NCBI RefSeq assembly: GCF_963678635.1
Contig: NC_087063.1
Coordinates: 12,500,368-12,564,367 of the forward strand
DNA from: Symsagittifera roscoffensis
Taxonomy: Eukaryota > Xenacoelomorpha > Acoela > Convolutidae
Length of the DNA: 64,000 nt
Reading direction: 5' to 3'
This document shows positions 1 to 9,911 of the stretch, piece by piece (position 1 is the first letter of the stretch; every line of letters starts with the position of its first letter). A program made the translations under genes and the position numbers. A model generated the notes under the pieces. That model was not told where the DNA came from. It saw nothing but the letters and a program-made list of their open reading frames with translations, and made no database searches.

Positions 1-2
1 AA

Positions 3-1193
3 ATACCCTATGCAGGATACTTATTATCTGGAAATAGATCAAATTTTTTAGACTATGAAGGAAACATCTTATGGTTTTATACTTGTACTAAAAAAGTATC
101 ACCACTATACGTTTTTGAAGATAAACGATGTTATAAAAGAATCCCTATCTTTTATAAGAATAAAGTACATTTCGTGGATACACTTTCACGAAGAACCTAT
201 TTCTGGGATACCGCAGTCCCATGTGGATCAGAAAACAGCCACAATGTAGTACAACTAAACCCTGATGAAAATAAATATTATCTTCTCACTCCATATCCCA
301 CATTAATGCAATCACTCAAAAAATTTTCACCAGAAAGCATTCGCGCTATTGCTCAAAACCCAAATATAGACTTACAATCAATAGGAATCTATTCAAAATC
401 AGATATTCAACATCACATTAGAACACAACAATTCCAAGAATTATTAACACAAATGGACACTATACAAAGACAATCAATAGACCAAAATTTACGCAAACTT
501 GCAGAAACCGCAGGATTTGCCGATATCTACACGCAAGACTATAGCGGATATTTTAAAGACATTAAAGATTATATATATCTAAACGGTGAAAAATACCGTC
601 CCCAAGATATATCACCAATTAACATTTTTAGCTTTGTAACACTCAAAAATGAGATCCTCGATTTTCTAGGATGGCCCTACTACATCTTAGAAAAATTGAC
701 TATTTTATACGCAATGTTTAACTTTATTGGATTTCTTTTCTCACTTTTAAAAGGAATCTACAACACATGTGCTATACACACACAAGTAAACAGACAAGCA
801 AGCGTAGCACGCATACTCTTTGCAGGATTTTTTGGAATCTTTTCTACATCTATAAACAAAATTCTTTTAGACGCACAAATAAAAGAATATAACACAAAAA
901 TAGCAACACGACAAAATACATACGACGAAGAACATAACAATGTAGACATAACGCCAACGGCACCACAATTACCAGCCCTACCAAATAACCATCCACTATC
1001 CCTAGTCCCACGAAATTTTCGAAATTTAGCCATCACACATAATCCAAATTTTCGACTCACCACATCACAAAGTCCCATTCAACATATAATGACACACCAG
1101 TCACAAGATGATAATACTTATGAACAAATTATTGAACAACCCCATACCACCGCTTTTCAGTCTCAAAATAATCATTTTTTTAGCCCACGATGA
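3..1193 (+). CDS. C-terminal part of an envelope-glycoprotein-like protein (5' end outside window)
   Basis: The frame is open from base 3, well before the first ATG, so about 397 codons of a longer protein are seen. The first 70 codons have three cysteines among aromatic and charged residues, a plausible ectodomain end. Near codons 215-245 (about nt 655-760) lies a hydrophobic segment fit for a membrane anchor (LTILYAMFNFIGFLFSLL). A second hydrophobic stretch follows about 30 residues later, then a polar tail of about 110 residues. Ectodomain, anchor, second hydrophobic patch and tail resemble glycoproteins of chuvirus-like viruses and those captured by BEL/Pao elements; this is inference from layout and not a search. 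The stop overlaps the next ATG. Base composition is AT-rich. Function as an entry glycoprotein is inferred only. Confidence 0.5.
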   Translation: MPYAGYLLSGNRSNFLDYEGNILWFYTCTKKVSPLYVFEDKRCYKRIPIFYKNKVHFVDTLSRRTYFWDTAVPCGSENSHNVVQLNPDENKYYLLTPYPTLMQSLKKFSPESIRAIAQNPNIDLQSIGIYSKSDIQHHIRTQQFQELLTQMDTIQRQSIDQNLRKLAETAGFADIYTQDYSGYFKDIKDYIYLNGEKYRPQDISPINIFSFVTLKNEILDFLGWPYYILEKLTILYAMFNFIGFLFSLLKGIYNTCAIHTQVNRQASVARILFAGFFGIFSTSINKILLDAQIKEYNTKIATRQNTYDEEHNNVDITPTAPQLPALPNNHPLSLVPRNFRNLAITHNPNFRLTTSQSPIQHIMTHQSQDDNTYEQIIEQPHTTAFQSQNNHFFSPR

Positions 1194-2995
1194 GCCGCCA
1201 ACTTGGATCACTACACCGATCAAATTCCCACCCAACCAATCTTACCTCTCCAATCCCAATAATACCACTTTTTGCTTTTCCGCCACCCGATTTTCCACCT
1301 AGTAATGTAACATCAGGCATGAATTCCGACACTAATTCACACATCTCAGTTTTATATTCCATCTCACAACTCAATAACCCGAATATTGAAACCCCCGATG
1401 AATTTGCCGACTCAGAACCATCCCCATCCAATAATTTTCATAACTCTTCTAATTTTTCTCAACCCCCTTTTCAACCCATATTATCCAATAACCCTGACCC
1501 AATCACTCCCACACCCTCTTATGCTTCCCAAGTTACCCCAACCTACTCCTCATACCATTCTGACCAATCATCTCATTCTCCAGACACCCCCCGAATCTCC
1601 CCAGAGCTAGATAATTTTATTACCCTTCAACAACAACCCTACCACCTTAATACCCCAACCATAAACCAAATCTCCTCCACAATAAATTCATCCAACCCCC
1701 CTACCCCTACACCCTCTTCAAATTATACTGAATCATTAGCACCATCATCCACATCAACTGAATCTTCACTCAACACTAATAGAGCTTACCGCACTTTTAA
1801 AAGAAAGTTCCCCAACCATCCTTTCCCAGCAAAACCAGGAACAGCCCGTGAATACATCAACCACCCCAAGCATACTAACACAAAAGAATTTTTAGCCATC
1901 ACCTTACTCTCATTCCCACAATACACCTTAAACACCCCCTACGACACTAACGAAACACGCAACTTTGTAGATGAATACGTTTTAATGCCCACTCTCTCTT
2001 GGACCTCATATTATCATTTTACTAACCCTCTTTGCTTACCTTTATCTAACACTCACATCGATATAGAGCGAAATACGGACATGCTATATCGACTCACTAC
2101 ACCACTAACCGCTAGACAATTTACTTACGTTGGATATAAAAAATCACTAAAAACACACACTGCACCTAGAGCTAACGAATATACACTCGAATACTATGAT
2201 CACAACATCATCAGAGCTAACCAAGATCAATTCTTAGACGACGATCGCTTCGCTAATCCACAAATTACTGAGAAATTTTTCATCAAGACACCATATATAT
2301 TTACACTAAACATCTTCGACCGAAAGTTTGATCACATTATTTCAGAAGCACTAATAGACACACAAGCATACGAAAGTTTCAAAGAACGCTTCCAAATATT
2401 TTCACTAACCTTTCATTTCCTTGCACCACACGAAAGAGATTTACACTGCTCACACGATATTATGTTGCGCACTAAACAAACCCACACATATAGTTATTAT
2501 CGCTTCATCCAAAATCACTTTGACCTACACACACCCTCTAGACAACCACACCATCGTTTTCAATTCATTAATTCCAAATACACTTCACCATTTTTCCTAA
2601 ATTTCACATATTGCATTAAAGATACTAACCTTCATGGTATTCTTCGTAATTATGACCCCATAACCCAAATGTACATCTTCTGTCCCATCACCAAGACCTT
2701 CAACGCCGAAGAATCCCGACCCTTCCTTATCCCGCACGAGTTTGTACAACCTATAGAAATCCCAATTTTAGAATTCATCCACAACACTAAATTCAATCAC
2801 AAATTATATAATCTAATACAAAACACACCTTATGAGTTTGCAGTTGGCACTGAAGAACTAACCACTATCAAGGCACTCCAATTGCTTTGGCCACTGCTTC
2901 AGACTAAAAATATCATCCGCATCTTAGCTAAACTACTAACAACTTCAGAACTAATTCACGACATCTTCCCCCACGGTTTTTTCCCCGACGACTAA
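1190..2995 (+). CDS. Unknown 601-aa protein with Ser/Pro-rich N-terminus
   Basis: Uninterrupted ORF. Its ATG at 1190 shares ATGA with the stop of the preceding ORF, which suggests termination-reinitiation or expression from a spliced mRNA; a pyrimidine-rich TTTTCAG lies at about 1154-1160. Residues 1-200 are low-complexity and rich in Ser, Pro, Asn and Thr, probably disordered. Residues 215-601 look folded, rich in Phe, Tyr and His with regular hydrophobic spacing. I see no signal peptide, transmembrane segment, zinc knuckle or catalytic motif and do not recognise the family. An intact 1.8-kb frame implies recent insertion or selection. It could be an accessory, Gag-like or nucleoprotein-like product. 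Confidence 0.7.
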   Translation: MSRQLGSLHRSNSHPTNLTSPIPIIPLFAFPPPDFPPSNVTSGMNSDTNSHISVLYSISQLNNPNIETPDEFADSEPSPSNNFHNSSNFSQPPFQPILSNNPDPITPTPSYASQVTPTYSSYHSDQSSHSPDTPRISPELDNFITLQQQPYHLNTPTINQISSTINSSNPPTPTPSSNYTESLAPSSTSTESSLNTNRAYRTFKRKFPNHPFPAKPGTAREYINHPKHTNTKEFLAITLLSFPQYTLNTPYDTNETRNFVDEYVLMPTLSWTSYYHFTNPLCLPLSNTHIDIERNTDMLYRLTTPLTARQFTYVGYKKSLKTHTAPRANEYTLEYYDHNIIRANQDQFLDDDRFANPQITEKFFIKTPYIFTLNIFDRKFDHIISEALIDTQAYESFKERFQIFSLTFHFLAPHERDLHCSHDIMLRTKQTHTYSYYRFIQNHFDLHTPSRQPHHRFQFINSKYTSPFFLNFTYCIKDTNLHGILRNYDPITQMYIFCPITKTFNAEESRPFLIPHEFVQPIEIPILEFIHNTKFNHKLYNLIQNTPYEFAVGTEELTTIKALQLLWPLLQTKNIIRILAKLLTTSELIHDIFPHGFFPDD

Positions 2996-2998
2996 CAG

Positions 2999-3077
2999 GT
3001 AAGTATGAATTAAATGAATATTACTAACTAATTAAAATATTAAAAAACTCACCATACTTTATCCATGTTTTCTTTAG
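2999..3077 (+). other. Probable 79-bp spliceosomal intron in the 3'UTR
   Basis: ACTAACAG/GTAAGTATG at 2992-3007 is a near-perfect donor, placed three bases after the TAA stop of the preceding ORF. TGTTTTCTTTAG/G at about 3066-3078 is a good acceptor with a polypyrimidine tract. The interval is AT-rich and of typical short invertebrate intron size. Because the stop lies in the upstream exon, splicing would not change the protein. The acceptor could also serve a longer-range spliced transcript. Confidence 0.5.
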
Positions 3078-4527
3078 GTTTTTAGCCTTCATCCGACGAT
3101 CACCTACAAAAACCACAAAAAAACAAATAAAGATCGCAAATTTCATCAAACAGATTTCAACAATTCTATTAATCTCTTACACTTATAAATTTATAAATTT
3201 AATACCAATGCAGTAAATTCATTTCTAAAATTTTCCCCACAAGCAGTAAATCTAATTATAATGAAAATTTGTAACTTAAAATTCCCCCATAACTAGCAGT
3301 AAATTTCCAAATTCTATGCAGTAAATTAATAAAATGCAATTGCAGTACTAACCTTTTGATATTTTCATTCATTCGCACAGAAATTCTATCCACACTCGCA
3401 CAGCTCGCCCCGAAAGAATTGTTTAAAATAATGAATTTCAGTTTCAAGTTTTCACACTCAACAACTCTAACATATAATAACATGTTTCAAACTTTCCTTT
3501 AACCCGGTTGGAAAGGAATCATATACTAAACAAAACTAACCAACGCAGCTTACTAAATACCACAAATCATAGAATAACAGCATGACTAAGAAAAGGAAAC
3601 CAACGGTACCCAAACCGGATTAACCCGTTTTAAAACTGGATAATTTATTCTTTTGAAGACTATTACAAAGTCTAAGAAAGAAATAATAAAACACAAAAAA
3701 GTCGAAAGACAAACCCATACCACGAACAATTTGCTTTTTGGAAAAAGGACATAACCAACAAGACATAAGAAAAACCACAACAAACCCAACATAAAACGTT
3801 GTCACATAACAGGACCCCTCACAAAAACCGCATGAAATCATACTCCCACTCCTGGCCTAACCCACCAGGAAGGACGTCCTGAGCATGCTCTATAGCCGGC
3901 CTAACCCACCGCGCTACATCCACGCTTTGTGACCACACCTTTATTTTTAATAAGAGCTACTCAAGTGTGAGTAACTCTTCAAAATAACCGAACTAAAACA
4001 AAAAGCTTTTGTGAAAACAACTAACTAAAATCATAATTAAAAAATATTAAACTAATAAATGTTTTATAAAATGTAAATTACATTATGCAATACATAGATC
4101 AGAATACAACACCAAGGACGAACATCTAAAGACAAAACGACCCCACTACACTCGAGAGAGAATGACCAACCACAATCGATATGCCACTCACAATCACAAC
4201 TCAAAGGATTTAGAGTACGACTTGACTTCGCAGAAAAGGACTTCATTGAACTAGACCAATGACCACCTCGATGTTCAAGTATACGTACAGATCCGAGTAA
4301 CCAGGCATCCCCTCCACGCACAATCTCCACGCCATTCCCAAATTAGATCAGACACAAAAGAAGTTCTCCACGCAGAACAGAAAAACCTGACATAGCAAAC
4401 CATTCTGAAATCAGATTTGAGTTTGTTGCAAAGACTTAGTCGTTATCACTAGAAGACACAACGTCTTATGTCTCTAACTCCAGCTTCCTGGAACTTCTTT
4501 AACAAAGAGGAAACAGAAGAAATAAGA
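3078..4527 (+). other. Non-coding 3' region of E0
   Basis: No supportable ORF; the short minus-strand frames at 3256-3841 have low-complexity products and no homologue here. A nine-base word GCAGTAAAT recurs at 3210, 3243, 3296 and 3318, with a weaker copy at 3342. The word GGCCTAACCCACC occurs twice (about 3855 and 3897). A purine-rich tract at about 4502-4527 (AAAGAGGAAACAGAAGAAAT and following) could be the polypurine tract that primes plus-strand synthesis just before the LTR. Confidence 0.4.
3210..3350 (+). repeat. Cluster of GCAGTAAAT words
   Basis: GCAGTAAAT begins at 3210, 3243, 3296 and 3318, and GCAGTACTA at 3342, so five occurrences fall in about 140 bp of AT-rich non-coding DNA. 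Spacing is irregular (33, 53, 22, 24), which argues against a simple tandem array and for a degenerate cis element or chance in biased sequence. Confidence 0.4.
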
Positions 4528-5022
4528 TGTTCGCCAAACACCAACGTCCATCATCCATCCTTCGAATTGCAGAAGAACTATTCTAAAAAACTCTGTAAAA
4601 CCCGGATGGGTGGAACCTGATCTAAACTACATTTTATGATTGGATAATTTAGATATTTTACCAATGTAAAGTATTTAATATTAACCAATCATGATCCATC
4701 TAACTAACAACCCACTTATTTGTAAGTGCTGAAGTTACTTGTAATTTCAGCACCAGAGAGATTTGAATTTAACTTAGAAATTAGTTGGACTCTCCCGAGC
4801 ACTTCAGCAGCCGCAATAAACCAGTATACCCTAGATCTATTGAGCCTAGCAGAGACTAGTTAAACAACCTGAGACTAGATAGTATAAGAGTAAGATTAGG
4901 ATCGGTATTAGACTAAGAAGTTGCACGAATCTATCCGGCCGAAAATAAGATAGCGTGACGAGCAGACGGTGTACCCTATCCGAAATTACTCTATGAGTTA
5001 ACCAACTCGGTCCTAACTCACA
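4528..5022 (+). repeat. Putative 3' LTR of E0
   Basis: Begins TGTT directly after a purine-rich tract and ends CTCACA at the point where element A gag homology starts, giving TG...CA termini over about 495 bp. AATAAA lies at 4815-4820. A hairpin GTGCTGAA/TTCAGCAC pairs 4726-4733 with 4746-4753. No partner LTR is in the window, so the 5' boundary is a guess; a TGTAAAACC at about 4595 is an alternative start. Confidence 0.35.
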
Positions 5023-6191
5023 GTGGTCCAGGGGACTCCACGACTCACAACAACGTGGGTCCGGATGTCATGACATGGGCAAGCACCTGGGAAATGATGA
5101 GCAGGACACTAGAAGCCTTCGCCACAAGGAACACCAACTCGAGTGACAGAGGAAGCAACAAATCTAGGAAAACTTTCAAAAAACCGAAAGAATTCAAGGA
5201 TGATTCAGACGGATGCATTGACACTTGGGTAGAAGTCATGAGGTTGCACTTGGAACAAGACAACTTGAACGATGAGAGGCAAGCATGCACAGCGATACTG
5301 AGCAACTTGGAAGGCACGGCATTGAAATGCGTGGTTGCGAAGAAGGAAGAGGAACGCGACACAGCGGATAATTTCTTCGAAAAATTATTAAATCGATTCG
5401 TGTCAGGCATGAAGGGTCATCAAGCGATGATGCGATTTGAAAAGAGAAGGCAAAGGGACGATGAACCGATAGACAGGTTCCTAGATGATCTTGAGAGCTT
5501 TAGACGAAGGAGTGACCCGGAAGAATCTACCAATAGAAGGAACTTCAACATCGCCTCAAAGTTCATTGATGGGGTAAAGAGTGATGACTTGAGAACAATG
5601 TTAGCAACATACTATACATTGTCGAAAGACAGTGCATCAACTCCAGAAGAGATGATGCAGAAGTCAAGAGAGTACATTCTAATGAAACCCAAGAAATGCT
5701 CGTACTCAGATAACAGGAATACGCAAGGGGGGAATCAACCACAAAGGTCGTCATGGTACAAGCCCAGAGATGACATGGACAAACGTAGATCATGCGCGAA
5801 CTGCGGGTCAGCTGACCATCATGTGGCGGATTGCACAACATACAAGCAGGGCATGAAGAGTTTGGGATATGCACCCGATGAGGAAGATATGAGCCAGATG
5901 GATGAACACGAGTTCTATAGTGGCTTGATCATCAAAATAGGTGCAAGATGCTTCTTCTGCAACCAAGAGGGGCACTTCAGGATGGACTGTCCGTTGTTCT
6001 GGGAGGCAGTCAAGAACCAGAGTCATCCAAAACACAAGTTGGCGTTAGCAGCGGTACAGAACCAGAGAAATAGACAAGGTGAATTTGAAACGAAAAACTT
6101 AGAAACACCAAGTGCGGAACTGCCAACGAAAACAGTGAAAGCTGTAACGCAAGTTAATAGTGCAATAGAGGCCACGGCCAGAACGCTCTAG
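5023..6191 (+). pseudogene. gag: Gag (5'-truncated): capsid region and two CCHC zinc knuckles
   Basis: The frame is open from about 5023; there is no true start because E0 truncates the gene, and GTG 5055 is only where an automated start would fall. The capsid-like region has a retrotransposon Gag pattern (EGTALKCV, MMRFEKRRQRDDEPIDRFL). Two knuckles follow: CANCGSADHHVADC near 5796-5836 and CFFCNQEGHFRMDC near 5950-5990, both C-x2-C-x4-H-x4-C, which bind genomic RNA in retroelement particles. The frame ends at TAG 6189-6191 through an indel; the homologous product in F continues. Confidence 0.85.
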
Positions 6192-6572
6192 AGATAAATT
6201 ATGAGAAGGCGGCGGCAGAAGCTATCAATAAAGTGAAACAGGACCTGGCGGCGAAAGAAATAGAACAACGACTGAAGCAAGAGATCGAAAGACAGAAAAT
6301 GAACGAGGCATTAAGTTGCTCGCAGTCAATACCAGAGGCTGTAGCGGGGTCGACAAAAAAAGGAAATTGCAACACTGTGAAGATGGTGACGGGGAAGTCA
6401 TTCGGTATAACAAAGATCGGGGCAAGAATAATGTCAATAATCACCGTGGGCGGCCATGAGGTAACGAGAAACTTGAGCGAACCAAGTGACCAGACAATAA
6501 TGCACATTGATGTGTACGCAGATTACTTGAGTGGTATAAGCCCACAAAGACTTCTAGAGCATTGAGGGCACT
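6192..6572 (+). pseudogene. Gag C-terminal region / linker to protease, frameshifted
   Basis: Same reading as in element F but in another frame after the indel near 6185. It encodes a lysine/glutamate-rich helix (DLAAKEIEQRLKQEIE) and then a short folded-looking segment (IMSIITVGGHEVTRNLSEPS) conserved in elements F and CB just before the protease. The homology stops at about 6572, where the next segment replaces roughly 270-290 bp of normal sequence. Role unknown; it probably belongs to the Gag/PR boundary. Confidence 0.7.
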
Positions 6573-7262
6573 ATTCAATAAGGTGCCCAAGTGGGGGGCG
6601 TTGTTAAGTGTTTTCAGATAGCTTGCAACCTAGCCGGACCACTAGGAGACTTGACTGGAAGAGGTGACCAGCCAAGTGGGAAGGTGGTGCTGGTGTCAAG
6701 TGCAGTGCACGTCAAGGGGACAACCAGCACGAAATCACTACAACAAGAAGAGGTTGCACAGGGGTGTTCTCAAGTTGGGCAAACGGGTATCGTTAAAATC
6801 CACATTACATTATAGGAAATAAGTGGAAAATTGGATAAGCGGAGCCCCATTGTTCTGAGGAAGTTTTTACACAAGCAGGCCTGGAAACAGGTCTACGGTT
6901 TTCTCTCAAGAGGTTTAGCACCCGGCGCTTAAGGGATTTTTTGGCTTAAGAGGAGGCTAAAGAGGGGGGAGGTTAGAAGGGGGGCTGGTTAGGTTAGAGG
7001 TTGGCGGTTGTAAATTGTAAAAAGGGGGGACACATTAGAGTAACTAATTGTTCGGCATCGTCGATTTAGTTACATTAGTTACTTACACGCGTTGGTTATA
7101 AGAAGCGGATATCCAAATTTAACATCGAGTTAAGGTAGGTACCCTGGTCGGATCGGTAGGGGGGAACGGACATAGACAGTTTTTGTGATACCCCATAAGA
7201 TCGCTAGCAGGGGGGAGGAAAACGCGTGGCAATCGGGTACCAGACATTTTTTCGCACAAATT
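6573..7262 (+). repeat. Dispersed repeat R1 replacing the gag-PR junction
   Basis: About 690 bp unrelated to the flanking gag-pol. Its core (6636 to about 7250) matches the minus strand of 62936-63540, which interrupts another gag copy, at high but imperfect identity. Shared landmarks are GGACCACTAGGAGACTTGA, AACAGGTCTACGGTTTTCTC, a run of G-rich purine blocks (about 6945-7030) and GGTACCAGACATTTTTT at the end. No ORF of substance and no obvious terminal inverted repeat or target duplication. It may be an LTR or non-autonomous element of another family. Confidence 0.6.
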
Positions 7263-8856
7263 TTACGTGGGTTACTTGATACGGGAGCGGTCTTGAGTGT
7301 CTTACCAATCGAAAACGCCGATAATAGCCCTAAATCTGGGGGAACCCAACCTGTGGATGAGTTTTCTTGTGGTAGAAAACCTAGATGAGTCTGACCAATT
7401 CATTTTAGGCAGAGACTTCATCAGGAACTTTGATGTAACGATTGATCTAAACAACGCAATGTTCAGGATACGGAACCCGGATAGGAGGTACGCAATTAAA
7501 CCGGTAAATTTAATAATGGCGAATGAGAACAAAGCACCGGTATTCTTGAGTAGGAGAGTGAGGCTAAAGGCGAACGAAGCGGCGATCATAAGTTTACGAA
7601 TGAAATATTACAATGAACTAAGTGACAACAAGCAGGTATGCATAGTTCCAAATCCGAATAGTCAAAGTGCTGCTGTTTTAGGAAGATCCTTCTCGATAAC
7701 GAAGAGCGGTCTCTGCGTCAGTGTCTTGTTGAATACTCTTGACATACCAATCACGATACAGAGGGGGAGGAAACTGGGATATGCTTTACCCGTAAAAACT
7801 CGACATGAAATGTGTGAAAACCAAAAACAAAATGAAGTTGTTGATTGTCCAAATCATAGGGACAAAATTTGTATCTTGAGACGATTGAAGAAATTAAAAG
7901 GTTCATCAGGTCTTGTGAAGTCACTTAAGTCAGAGACAGACAATAGGCTATCGAGCTGTTCGAATTTCCCGGAACGGCCCACACTAGATGAAATACAGAG
8001 TGATAAACCGGTCCTACCGGAAATTGAACATTTAAGAGGCAAGTTAACGCACGAACAGCTCGAAGCCATCAAGGACGTACTAGAACGGAACGAGGAAGTT
8101 TTTTCAAGACATAAGGCAGACATCGGGTGTTGTAATTTTGTTGAGCATGAAATAGAACTTGAGGAGAACGCAATACCGCACAGGGAGGGGGCGAGGCGCA
8201 TGACCCCACACAAATCGGATGCGTGTACAAAAGAGATCGAAACGCTACTAGAGTATGATCTGATAGAACCATCCAAATCACCGTGGGCGTGTGGAGTTGT
8301 GATGGCCAAAAAGAAAGGCGACCAATTGAGGTTTTGTTGTGACTTTCGATATCTGAACTCCGTCACGGTGAAGGGTGCCTATCCCATACTTAGGATTGAT
8401 GAGAGCCTCGCGAAGTTAGGTGATGCAAAATTTTTTACGACTCTTGATTTAGGTTCGGCCTTCTGGCAGGTACCACTCAGGAAGCAGGACAGGGACATGA
8501 CAGGGTTTGCCTGCGAGTTGGGTCTGTTTCAATGGAAACGGATGCCGTTTGGTCTTTGCAATGCCACTCCCACATTTCAGCGGTTGATGGCACACGCGCT
8601 GATAGGTGTGACGAAGAAGTACGGCAATCTGGTAATGTGCTATGTGGATGACGTGGTAATAGCGACACCCACACTGGAAGACCACATTGAGAGACTTGAC
8701 GAGGTGTTTGCGTGTATGAAGAGGTCGGGGCTAAAGTGTAAACCATCAAAGTGCGAGATACTCAAGGATTCGATAAAATACTTGGGCAGGATGGTGGACA
8801 GACACGGCATCAGACCAGATCCAGACGCAGTAGAAGCAGTTCTAACTTGGAAATAA
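7263..8856 (+). pseudogene. pol: Protease (deleted) and reverse transcriptase
   Basis: Homology to pol resumes at about 7263 with LLDTGAVLSV, the aspartic protease active-site DTG. Immediately after, about 100 bp are missing compared with F, shifting the frame and removing part of the protease flap. From 7297 the frame runs through the protease C-terminus (FILGRDFIRNFDV), a linker and the RT palm. RT motifs include LRFCCDFRYLN, TLDLGSAFWQ, FQWKRMPFGLCNA and the catalytic YVDDVV near 8641-8658. It stops at TAA 8854-8856, where F has a sense codon in the thumb. Reverse transcription would be lost. Confidence 0.88.
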
Positions 8857-9911
8857 CCAAAAACGGAACACCAATTGATGAGCTTCTGGGTATTGCAAAT
8901 TACTACAGAGAATTCATCAAAGGCTATGCAGACAAGGTTTACCCGATGCAACAGTTAATGAGACACAAGGGCAAGAAGTTCACGTAGAACAACGCAGCAG
9001 AAGAGTCATTCCAGAGAATAAAGAAAGAGTTGTGCGAGGCACCAGTACTAGGGATGCCAACAGAGAAAGGGATGTACATGCTGGACACGGATTCGTCGGT
9101 AGTAGCGATTTCTGGAATTCTCCATCAGGAACAAAAGTGGAATGGGAAAACAATCTTTAGACCAATAGCGTACGGGAGCAAAGTCTTAAGTGACACGGAA
9201 ATGAAGTACGGGGCACCGAAAGCAGAGATGTTCGCGTTGATTACCTTTGTCGAGAAATATAGCGCATACCTAGGCAGCGAGCCATGCAAGCTGCGAGTCG
9301 ACAACAGGGCACTAAACTGGCTGAAAACGTACTCAATGGACCAAAGTTACATTGGGAGGTGGATAGTTCGCCTGGATGGACACAACATGATAATTGAGCA
9401 TAGAACACGAGACAAACATCAAAACGCTGACAGCTTGAGTAAGAAGACGGAGTTCTACGAGAGACAAGAACAGAGGGAGGCAGATAGACCTGAGATCAAG
9501 GATAGCTTCTCCTTCATGGACAAGGAAACGTACGACAGTCTTCCACTCACGAGATGGTTGGACAAATCAGGCAAACCAATAGAAGATCACCCCGAATTAC
9601 CAAAAAAACCTCCGGAGAAAACAATCTTGAAAAAGAACCGAGGGATGCCGATAGGGATAATGCTCAAGTCAAAGATTGTGAAGGAGACGCTCAAGTCAAA
9701 AGGCTATGATCTTAACCAGGTAGAGACGGGAGAGGCACAAATAGACAATGACTTAATGAGGTTACTCGAGAAACTAGCAGATGACAAGCCCGTGATCCAA
9801 GAAAAGGGTAAGGAGGAACCAGAGGTCACAATACTGCGAAAGAGCGGGATAGTTAGTGATGAAAACACCTCGAAGGTGACTAACCCTGATGGGAAGGAAG
9901 TCGTGCAGTGA
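8857..9911 (+). pseudogene. pol: RT connection and RNase H domain, with nonsense codons
   Basis: Continues the pol frame after an indel near 8890: GIANYYREFIKGYADKVYPM is the RT thumb/connection. TAG at 8985-8987 replaces the tryptophan codon of F. Beyond it is RNase H with LDTDSSVVAISG, the KAEMFALIT glutamate and RVDNRALNWLK, the acidic residues that coordinate metal. A lysine/proline-rich tether follows. The frame ends at TGA 9909-9911, a single-base nonsense change of TCA. RNase H would degrade the RNA strand of the hybrid in an intact element. Confidence 0.87.

Larger units (their letters stand above)
1..5022 (+). mobile_element. 3' part of an envelope-bearing LTR retroelement (element E0)
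   Basis: An AT-rich block unlike the more GC-balanced gypsy elements that follow. It holds the end of a glycoprotein-like ORF, a second ORF overlapping it by four bases, a short intron, a non-coding 3' stretch and a putative LTR with AATAAA. At about 5019-5024 the sequence switches abruptly to the middle of a gypsy gag whose intact homologue in element F continues further upstream. This suggests E0 inserted into element A's gag; the other flank is outside the window. No RT is visible, so the class (BEL/Pao-like, errantivirus-like or an endogenised virus) cannot be fixed. Confidence 0.55.

Noticed and set aside
3845-3940. tRNA or tRNA-derived SINE on the minus strand (GTAGCGCGGTGGGTTAGG, A-box-like)
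   Set aside because: No matching B box or cloverleaf; only one box resembles the consensus.
7854-8366. 170-codon minus-strand ORF across the RT region
   Set aside because: Antisense shadow of conserved RT codons; the same shadow appears opposite the RT of F and CB.
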